A DNA stretch of 64,000 nt from Klebsormidium nitens (lineage: Eukaryota; Streptophyta; Klebsormidiophyceae; Klebsormidiales; Klebsormidiaceae), in the NCBI GenBank assembly GCA_000708835.1, contig DF237114.1, positions 62,001-126,000 on the forward strand. The letters are read 5' to 3'. The position numbers were made by a program, and so were the translations under genes. Positions 39,601 to 47,595 of this stretch are shown piece by piece. Below the pieces are notes generated by a model. The model had not been told where the DNA came from. It did no database searches and was given only the letters and a program-made list of their open reading frames with translations. Every line of letters begins with the position of its first letter. Within the stretch, counting starts at the first letter, position 1.

Positions 39601-42600
39601 AGCGGGCGCATCCTTAGCTAACAACTTATGAAGCTGTTGTAATTGCTGAAGAACGTTCCGGTCCACATGATGCCAACTTTGACTAACTAGACAACTTTAA
39701 ATTCCAGGGATCGCTCAGCCGCAGCCCGTTATTCCGGCGCCCGTGTACCCGCCGCAGCCCATTTCCCCGCCGGAGCCCGTTTCCCCGCCGGAGAACTTGG
39801 TTATCTGCCCGCCGGCACCCCCTCGCCCCGAGCCGGTTCCAATGCCGATCCCGGTTAACCCGCCCGTCAACCCGGCCCCCATTAACCCGGCGCCTGTGGC
39901 CCCGCCGACCGTTGCGGGGCCCACCCTGGATGCATCGGGCAACCTCCCAGCAGACACAAAGAGTCTCCTGAGTGAGTTTTGGAAGACGGATGAGTTTTGG
40001 AGGACGGATGCTTCACTTACTTGAACACTTTTGACGACTACATAAACAGAAAGTAGAGTGACAGGTCCTCAATGAGAAGGTGTGTGCCGCTTCAAAGTTG
40101 CTTCCTCTAACGCTATTCCCTCTATGATGACCAGCAGTTCTGAAATCGCACAGAATTTTGGCGTGGAAAAGTGTCCGCGACTCCAGAGACTCATTCACCG
40201 ATCACGAAAGGTCACGCTTTCCAACGAGAAGCTCGTCAGCCAATCTTCTCCCACCAGGCCCGCTGAGCGCTAAAACCTTTTGAAATTCTCCAGGTTGAAA
40301 TCTTGCTATTTGTCTTGCTAATATGTTGACCAGTGTCCATTCTGAGGTCGCGCTTAGTAGTCATGCTTAACGACACCTTCCTTTCAGTCCACGAGGATTA
40401 ACATTCTAACTTTGAGCGGCGCAAACGCTATTGTCATCAAGCAGCAGGGATTCGCCTGAAACAGCCTGGCGGAGGATCAGCTGCGCTGATCACAAAACGA
40501 ACTGCGCGTTTAACAGACTGGTTCTCGTTCTCGTTTTCATCTTCGCAGAAATTACCGCAAGTCCTTCTCCATCATTGTCAAAAGACGGCGTCCCCAATGA
40601 TGAGACCTTGTTGAAACTTAATCTTCGCGGAAGCGTGCTCACTTCTGCTTTTCTGACGTCTCCGAAACTTTGCTGACGTCTCTCAAACTTCCTTCTCTCA
40701 GGGAACTGGGACTTCGAAGAGGAGAGTGACGCAGTCAAAGCAGCGTGCAAGAATGGGGCTTACCGCGCCGGAACCTCAAGCAAGGACATCACCTATTGGA
40801 AAATCACCAAAGGCGAGGTTGAGCTTATTGGCAGCGGTTATATTCGTGCTGCGCACGGTGACTACTACGTGGATGTCAACGGGTGGGGGAACGGCGGCAT
40901 CGAGCAGGTTAGACGCTAACGCAAACTGGGTTAACGCGTGGTTAAGCGCATTCCTCAGCGGCTGGAAACGCGGCAGTTCGAGCACGTGAATGCGCTGTTG
41001 AGTTCGTTTAACTCTCGGAAACCCAGATTAGTGAGTGCGCCAGGTGTTCTGTTCCCATTCTCAACTCTGTTCGGGTGGCTGTGGCAGAATATTCGGTTTG
41101 CTAGCTGCCAAGTACAGGTTTGAACGTCTCAATCTTGTATTGTTACCTTCCAACTGGCGATAGTGGCGCCCTCGTCTTGTGACCCATGGTTTGTGACTGA
41201 AAAGAAGGTTTTCCAGCGGGTATCTATGTTAAAACCTCATGCTGAAACCGCTATTCAATTGAATCTTTTGTCCGACCAAAAGGATCTGAACAATCTACAC
41301 GATTTCTGACCAGAGACACAGGAATCTTTTCCCCTGTTAACTATCTTTGGTCACCCGCCCTTCAACCAGCTTCTCCTTGCTAGAAAACCGCTTAACTGGA
41401 GAATAACCAAGCTCGGTGACTGCAATGTTCCCCCTTTCAGAGTGGCCTGGACCCTAACCCAACCTCGTTTCATTCATGTACCGCAGTCATTTGACACCGA
41501 GCGTGGTGCCACTTACACCGTCACCTTCTCCCTCGCGGCCAACCCCGAACACGTGGGAACCGACATCGTCCACGTGTCCGTGGGCGACGTCAGCCAGCCG
41601 TTCACCAGCACCAGGTCGCCGTTCAACAAGGCGGCGGGCCTGCCTTACCCCATTGACTGGAAGGACAACACGTTCGTCTTCACGGCGCAAGAGTCGGTCT
41701 CGACCATCAAGTTCGAGACGCCTTATGCGAACAAGTCGCCGTACGGAGCTTGCATCGACAACATCAGGATCGTCAAGGGTGAGCCGGCTCTAGCTTGGGG
41801 AGGGCAATTTGGCTGTCTGTAACCACAATGATTTTTGGCGGTTAACCATAGTTGGTTACGGGCTGGTTTGGAGCTGGTCAACCGTCCAAGGACCAGACTC
41901 GAGCACTGTGACCAGGTTTCTAACATGGCTATAACGCGGTTATTGGTCAAGGAAGCAGACTGAAGATGGGTTAGCGAACCTGGTTGGCAGCCAAACCTTC
42001 CTGTGAACAACAATAATGGTCAGATATTATACTTCTGTGGCGCAACAGTGTTTTCATCTCTGCACGTACGGGTTAGGGAGGCGGTTGCCCAGCTGCTGTG
42101 CTTCAAGGAAAGAGAAGAGAGAAACGAACATGAATCATAAGAGGGGCATGATCCTGCAAGTTATGATCGGCAGAGAAAAAACATCCCGTGTTTTCACGGA
42201 AGCAGCGCTTGTCTTGCCTACGCTCACTTCGATTTCTCATTTGCGTCTCTTCCAACTATGCAGGTGGTGTGCCGAATCCCCCACCCCGCAACCTCATCAG
42301 TGAGTCTGTTCACATCAGTTCCGGAATTTGCTGCATTGATGACGCAGCTCGTGTCTCTTTTGAACGCATAAGGCTTGCACTTGGCACACACGGTCACAGG
42401 AGGTTTTGCCTGCTAAGCAGGTTGTTTCTCAGATCTGAGTCTCGGGTTAGCGAACAGTCATCCGGGCGTCAAAATTGTTCGATAGCGCCCAAGTTAATCA
42501 TAGATGATTATGGGCTGTTTAGAAAGTGGTTTCCTGTTCGATGAATGAACTTTCTAAACAGCCCATAATCATCTATGATTTAAGGGCCAGAAATTTCTGT

Positions 42601-44450
42601 GGGTCTGTCCGGCTTTCATCTACTTTGTGGGAGACACTCACACTGCATCCAGATCTGTTGATGTCACTCGCTTACGTCACAGTCCTAGCTAATCCCACTT
42701 GAGCAGTGTGCGTCTGGTTCGTAGGTAGACGGTTTGTATCTAGTCAAATGCAAGTATCCCTTGTCTACTCGAGCGCACGTCCACAGGATTATCTGGCTCC
42801 TAAGCAGGCTGCTTATCAGACTCAGGTTTCAACAACGGCTATCGAACCTTCTTCAAAATCTGGTAGTCCCAAATTTGGTACCAGGATCGGTTCCAGCTCA
42901 CCGCCAGTTCATAAGCATCCACGCTTTGCTTGGCTATCCCCCGCTTGTCACCATCCATGGTTTAGGTACAATTCGTGATTCCTTCCTTGTAACGCTGTTC
43001 GTCCTGACTGTCCGCTCTCCACCCGCGCTCTTTGCGGTGCCCCCCTCGGACCTTCAGCTCCACGGGCGCGGGACTTTTTGATGAGCGCGCGCGCGCGCGC
43101 CTTCCACACTCTCGCTTCCAGGCGCGCGCCTACTCGCGCCCTTCAAAAAGACCCAACGCGCACTCCCGCTTCTTGCAGAGAACGGCGACTTTGAGGAGGT
43201 GACCACCACCATCGCTGACCAGTCGCAGGACTACAAAGTGATCTTAAAGGGCCAAAGTCACATCACCCACTGGGACATCACCAAGGACAGCGTGGATCTC
43301 ATCCACCGCGGGCCTTGGGGCTTCGGCCAGTCTGGGGACTACTTCATTGACCTCAACGGCAATGGGCCCGGCGCAATTGAGCAGGTGAGCGCCCACTAAC
43401 TAACTTTAATCGCTGGATCCACGCCTCTCCGTATGGTAAATAGTTTTGTCCGCACCCCTAGTTGAGAGACAGATGGGCCCGGCGCAATTGAGCAGGTGAG
43501 AGCCCACTAAGTGACTTGCATGAGCGCTGGATCCACTCTCTTCTTCTCCGCACCTCTAGTTGAGAGACGGGTCCCATTTGCGGTTCGTCAATGGCGACGG
43601 GCCCGGTGCAATTGAGCAGGTAAGAGCCCACTTACTGGCTGGATCCACGCCACTCCGTATGCTGATTCTTATTTTAGCACCTCTTGTTGAGAGACAGGTG
43701 TCCCATCCGTGGTTCGTCAATGGCAACGGGCCCGGTGCGATTGAGCAGGTCGTGAGCGCCCACTTACTGACTTAGGCGGCGGATGGATTCATGCTTCGGG
43801 TGATCTTCTGTTCTGCATCTCTGCTTCAGAGACAGGGGTCTTCTTCTCCGCACGTACCCCTATTTGAGAAACAGGTGTCTTCTTCTCCATGGTTAGGAGC
43901 CAGATCTTTCTTTCCTGCATTTCCTCTTCCCGCCGACTTGACACCGTCCCGAACGGCCAGTACACTGCACACTCGCAGTGTGAAGCCCAGCTATGTTCTT
44001 TTCTCCCGCAGAATTTCGACACCGTCGCCAACAAACGGTACACCGTCCACCCTTTCAGTGTCAAGCCCAGCTAGGTCCTTGAACATTCTCTTTTTCCCGC
44101 AGACCTTTGACACCGTCCCCGGGCAGACGTACACCGTCCGCTTCGCCATGGCGGGTCACCCCGGTCTGGGTAACAGCCGGGTCGGTCAGACCCGGCCCTT
44201 CACCGTCACGGTCGCTGACGTCACCAAGAACCTGGAGACTACCCCGGGGCGGGCCGCGACCGACATCGACTGGAAGACCGTGACGTTCGAGTTCACCGCC
44301 AAGGAGAACACGTCGACGCTCAAGTTCGAGAGTCGGGAAACCAAGGACGCTTGGTGGGGCGCGTACATTGACAACGTTGCAGTGACAGAGTCTGCGCTGG
44401 CTGGGAATATTGCGGAAGTGCGCCCGCAAGCGAGGTTCCTGTCCAGATAG
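16913..44450 (+). CDS. Giant modular repeat protein with two C-terminal DUF642/choice-of-anchor-C-like domains, 45 exons
   Basis: Exons traced by frame, splice sites and repeats: 16913-17029, 17785-17864, 18514-18665, 19189-19275, 20066-20149, 20552-20671, 21005-21088, 21517-21600, 21986-22069, 22294-22365, 22829-22936, 23358-23429, 23794-23892, 24263-24319, 24816-24911, 25190-25273, 25900-25998, 26152-26223, 26660-26755, 26981-27037, 27314-27421, 27738-27800, 28023-28127, 28608-28652, 29071-29280, 29927-30007, 30468-30689, 30996-31112, 32044-32259, 33042-33101, 33419-33475, 33856-33984, 34559-34753, 35179-35541, 35991-36194, 36743-36820, 37360-37572, 37975-38058, 38875-39138, 39708-39971, 40702-40907, 41487-41778, 42264-42299, 43179-43384, 44103-44450. 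The total is 5,970 bases, 1,989 residues, and all phases agree. Residues 1-67 form a transit-like leader. Residues 117-805 hold the A/B modules, 806-880 are Gln/Gly/Tyr-rich, and five unknown domains lie between 919 and 1540. Residues 1540-1628 are Pro-rich. Two DUF642-type domains occupy 1628-1794 and 1806-1989. The function is unknown. A structural, adhesive or glycan-binding scaffold is inference. One or two exons may be missed, and two adjacent genes cannot be fully excluded. Confidence 0.8.
24428..24585. repeat. Recent tandem duplication inside an intron, 76-base copies
   Basis: Bases 24428-24503 and 24510-24585 match except for two substitutions. They lie in the intron between exons 14 and 15 of the large gene. 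The near identity implies a young duplication. Confidence 0.9.
24941..25070. repeat. CTCCGCTCTGCG-type minisatellite in an intron
   Basis: This is a run of degenerate CTCCGCTCT/GCGCTATTCCGCTCT units between exons 15 and 16 of the large gene. It is strongly pyrimidine-biased on this strand. Confidence 0.8.
29071..30689 (+). other. Large gene exons 25-27: Gln/Gly/Tyr-rich low-complexity segments
   Basis: Exon 25 begins with an A module and then runs into repeated GYGQSQ units (GYGQGYGQSQGYGQSY-type, about 35 residues). Exon 26 is a further A module with a short QSQGQG tail. Exon 27 carries QQGGYQQGAYQQGG-type repeats followed by a Pro-rich tail. The composition (Gly, Gln, Tyr, almost no charge) is that of prion-like or elastomeric disordered regions. 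Such regions often drive self-association, but that role here is inference. Confidence 0.75.
31831..31887 (+). repeat. Intronic partial copy of the start of exon 29
   Basis: CTCCCAGGTGTCACCGGTAG and the following bases closely resemble the acceptor and first 45 or so bases of exon 29 at 32038-32090 (CCAGGTGTAACCGGTCGGCC). The similarity then stops. The copy keeps an AG acceptor. Used as an exon start it would read in frame only a short way before unrelated sequence. Confidence 0.8.
35179..35541 (+). other. Exon 34: TSGQQGFGSGQQ tandem repeats
   Basis: This 121-codon phase 1-1 exon is built of roughly ten degenerate units of about 11 residues with G, S, Q, F and T only. At DNA level the unit is TTCCGGCCAGCAGG-like, and its regularity points to expansion by slippage or unequal crossing-over. 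It sits between the second and third copies of the unknown 60-residue domain, as a flexible linker. Confidence 0.8.
35914..35944 (+). repeat. Intronic partial copy of the start of exon 35
   Basis: TTAGGACCGTTTCAAATCAT and the next few bases match the acceptor and start of exon 35 at 35986-36012 (GCAGGACCGTTCCAAATCAT) with few changes. It lies 75 bases upstream of the real acceptor and keeps an AG. Confidence 0.8.
39708..39971 (+). other. Exon 40: proline-rich hinge
   Basis: This 88-codon exon has repeated PPxPV, PPEPVSPPE and NPPVNPAPINPAP motifs, like an extensin-type or bacterial wall-spanning hinge. It joins the five-domain region to the C-terminal DUF642-type pair and has a single Cys (VICPP). 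It starts in phase 1 and ends in phase 1 with A, completed by exon 41. Confidence 0.75.
42496..42580. repeat. Perfect 32-base inverted repeat (hairpin) in an intron
   Basis: Bases 42496-42527 and 42549-42580 are exact reverse complements, separated by a 21-base loop. The hairpin lies in the intron between exons 43 and 44 of the large gene. It could be a small foldback element or the source of a small RNA. A perfect arm this long is not expected by chance. Confidence 0.9.
43351..43775 (+). repeat. Four-copy array of the 3' edge of exon 44 running into its intron
   Basis: GGGCCCGGCGCAATTGAGCA followed by GGT is found at 43364 (the true exon end), 43475, 43599 and 43728, with spacings of 111, 124 and 129. 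Each unit also repeats the donor, a GCCCACT(A/T)A stretch and usually a GGATCC..GAGAGACGG-type stretch. Copies three and four also repeat upstream coding sequence (TTCGTCAATGGC). Use of a distal donor would read through stop codons in the array. Confidence 0.9.
43932..44073 (+). repeat. Two decayed copies of the 5' edge of exon 45
   Basis: TTGACACCGTCCCGAACGG at about 43938 and TTCGACACCGTCGCCAACAA at about 44015 resemble the true exon start (TTTGACACCGTCCCCGGGCA) at 44106. Both are followed by GTGTGAAGCCCAGCT or GTGTCAAGCCCAGCT. The nearer copy keeps a CCCGCAG acceptor. The same intron thus carries copies of both of its flanking exon ends. Confidence 0.85.
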
Positions 44451-47400
44451 AGTGGGGATGTCGCGGCGGTTTGAGCGGGGATTGGGGGATGCACGAAGTG
44501 GGCACAGCAGGGAGTTGGGAATGTGTTGTGTGAGCTGGGAAAAGAGACGCGCTCGAATGCGAAGGAAAAGTTTTGTAGTAGTGTGGAAGTTGTTTTTTCT
44601 CCACATTTGGTTTGGGTTAGTGCAGCGGATTGTGTTGCGGGTTGGCGAGATTTGGGGGGCAGTTTTGGGTTTGGTTATAGCTCCCAGTTTTGGATGAACG
44701 GAGACTGTATGAGTGAAATATCTGGGGTAGATGTATACTCCAGACGTCGTAGAGTGTTTAACTTGGGTGGGGGATGGTTAGTTGTGATGCGTAATCAGTG
44801 CGGCTTTGTTGTCAGCCGGAAAACTTTGAACACGTGTACCATACCTTCAATTCCTGAATACGAAAACTTTTGATTGTTTTACGACGGTTACAATCCGTGC
44901 GATGTGGAGATGTATGATTTGCCGGTCAATTCAAATACATGGAGTAGTTTTCTTCGCTTAAGTTACAGACCCGCAAATCGCAACAATCCCGTTATGATCC
45001 ACTGTTTAAAAAGCTCTGCCCAGATCAATTCCGAACTTCAGAACGAAATTGCAGTTCAGACAGGTCTGGATGGGATTCGGACACGTTCCGGACTCACTGG
45101 ACCAAACTGTGGCGGTTTTATTTTGGACCTTATTCATTTCGAATTCGCACTCTCAGGCTGTTCGGACTCGTTCTATCCCACATAATCCATCTGAATCAAT
45201 CATTTCAGATCCAATTGTGGACTTGGAAACGTGTCTTAGTCAGGACTGAGTGGGATTCGAAAGCGCTTCTGAATCCGAGGTTCGGATCAGGCTATGTCTG
45301 TTGAGCTGTTGGAATCCGCTGCTGCGTAAAAGGCTTTGTCAAACCTCGGATTCAGTTTCGAGACCTACGCTAGCTTATCAAAGGGAGCGCGGGTGCGCGG
45401 CCTCGTCGTGAGATCTGGTGACCAATTCCACGGCCGGGTGACTCGTTCACTTGGGTTCGCGTAGGAGAATGAAAGAGCAACGCGGAACCGGCTGCAAATT
45501 CTAGGCAATCCGCAAATACATCCTCGACCCAGCAAGCGAACGGCTGAGAGGAGTTCGTACCGGCTGTCATGCACAGCTTGGAGTCGAACAAAGAACCCGC
45601 TTCAATCGAATTCACGAATTCCTGAAAATTGGTGAATGCTTTCCGGAATGATCTTAAATTGCGAGACGAGGCTGCTTGGTACGATAATCTCGGCTATCGA
45701 TGAAGCTTAGGCGGCTGCAAGTTTTCGTGGCTCCGCAGCAGAGCTCGCCAAGAAGCTGCTCACAACGTTGGGCTGTTTATTACGCTAGGGCGATCCCGCA
45801 TCATCGCAAAGAGCTTGAAAAGCAGGCTGACCAGAAAGGACTTCTGCCATTGAGGATCGAATGCTGCACACTTGTTCGACGAAGATTCGAAAGATGATCG
45901 TTAGGGATGGGATCCGCAGCATGTGCGTATGCGAAAGCCTGTGGGCCGGACCTCCAGCTCAGCAACGTTGGCATCAGCACTGCTATTGAGTACCGGCTTG
46001 TGCAACGAGGCATCTGATCTCTTTGCTGTGTCCTGAACTTCCGATACTATCCTGCTTCCGGAGTTTTCTAGTGTCGAGTTTCTCAACTCTGCAACTAGAA
46101 GTTCTGGACTTCCCGGTCTTTCAAACATTCTCAGCGTACCGGCCCTTGAGTTTTCCGTCCTTCAATTGCGGCTGCGCATCTTCGACTTGTTTCCAGTGCG
46201 GCAGCTTTTCTCCTGTCCGTTCAATCTCGTCTAGGGCTCGTCTACAATTCATCGCAGACCTTTCAGCTCAACGAGGAATTATGTGACGGTCCAATCGATC
46301 CGTCAACGCCTGGCACGTCTTCTCGCGCGCCTTTCTGACCGGTTCGGTCTCCACCAGGATCGCGACGAGACTCGACCTGCATCAGTTTGACCTTGAAGGA
46401 ACTCGACATGATAGCACGTCGATGTAAGCCGTTAACGGTGTTCAGGGAGACTGGGATACCATCACGGTTCCCACACTGTCAAGAAGGCGGCCAGGCAAAA
46501 CGGCCGCCGCCCGACTTTTGTTTGATTCGCAGTCTGTAAGAACGAACATGAGAGGCACGAGCGCGCCGTGGACTCACACTCGTCTTACTGCTTGCGTACG
46601 TGCAGGTCCACATGCATGATGATATGAAATTTGTTACATGGACGATCGAGGGAAGGTTGAAGGAACGTATGCATGGCCGAAGCACGTACGTTTGGAAACC
46701 TACTTACCTCATGCCCACCGTTGCCGCGCGCGCGCGGGCCTATATAAAATGCATGCAACGTGAATGATCTTGGGCCGACCGTCGATTGAACGGGGATCAG
46801 GGTGACTGGCATGCAGTGCACACATGGCATGCGAACTAAGTTGATTGGGTCGGAACGGGCTCATATATATAAGCTTATTCAAGAGAATTCAGTGAGCCTC
46901 GACGAGTCATGCACGCTTAATTTTCAAGTAGAAATGCGAGCATGCGATGCAGTGCAAATTTTACCATCATATACCCAATTCAAGCAATGGCTACTCCGAG
47001 TACTGTGTCGATTGCATTGTGTGACCACGTGCGGCACGTTGCATGAGCTTCAAATGATGTCGGAAATTGACGAAGTGATATCCAACACAACCTGGCCGTA
47101 ACTAAAGTTGAAAGATTGGTGCATGCCTGGTTAAAGCAGAACATATGCATGGGGCTTAAACCATGACACTGATGCACATGCATGATCGAACCCAAAATTT
47201 CAAGTAATGCAACTCTGAACCACGAAGCAATGTAACTTCTTGCATTTGCTCTGACCGTACAAATACCCGCTGCGCCAGTTGAACAGATTCTGTAACTACG
47301 ATTCGAAACCGTCCTTCTCAGTGTCCGACAACCAGCCTCCCTGTACTCGAACTGACACCGTCCTGCTTGCCTGCTACTGCGCTGTTCTCTCTAACCTGAC

Positions 47401-47595
47401 TCAATCATTACCCCCGTGTCTATTCCTAAGCGGCTGCAATTGTGGAGGATTATTGCACAAAAGAATCTGCATGCTGTTTCCGCGACGAAATTGCCATCCC
47501 GGCTTATCCGGACAAGCCAGGAGGAGTCGCTCAGCACCCTCTATGGCACATAATCTTTGTTCTTCTTTTTAAAACTGCTTTTTTTTAGCAATGAA
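44451..47595. other. Intergenic stretch, no gene supported
   Basis: After the stop of the large gene the first few hundred bases are T/G-rich and probably include its 3' untranslated region. The remainder shows no frame or splice chain that I trust. From about 46560 to 47200 the DNA is dense in CATGCATG/GCATGC motifs and contains TATATAAAA at 46741-46749. Confidence 0.5.
46560..47200. promoter_or_regulatory. TGCATG (RY-motif) island with TATA-like box
   Basis: CATGCATG occurs at 46611-46618 and 47177-47184, with related TGCATG or GCATGC words throughout, and TATATAAAA at 46741-46749. RY motifs (CATGCA) bind plant B3-domain factors of the ABI3/FUS3/LEC2 class. A similar island lies at 59740-60010. 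No downstream gene is recognised, so these may be promoters of unannotated noncoding transcripts or related repeat copies. Confidence 0.3.

Larger units (their letters stand above)
40702..44450 (+). other. Tandem DUF642/choice-of-anchor-C-like domain pair
   Basis: The first domain is exons 41+42 and the second is exons 44+45. Both start with an N.DFEE motif (NWDFEE, NGDFEE), then W.I...VDLI-like and GDYxxDxNG..xGxIEQ. They continue after the intron with (S/T)FDT..G.TYTV.F..A..P, DW....F.FTA.E..ST.KFE and a closing YG/WGA.IDN. These are hallmarks of the carbohydrate-binding-like DUF642/choice-of-anchor-C fold. In both, the internal intron falls right after IEQ in phase 0, and the first exon is exactly 206 bases, so the pair arose by tandem duplication. 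Exon 43 (12 codons, GGVPNPPPRNLI) is the linker. DUF642 proteins in plants are usually wall-associated, and bacterial relatives are secreted. Confidence 0.85.

Noticed and set aside
43475-43750. Repeated exon 44 ends as extra exons or alternative donors
   Set aside because: Reading through from the first donor meets TAA almost at once, and the copies lack acceptors. They are treated as decayed duplicates until RNA evidence says otherwise.
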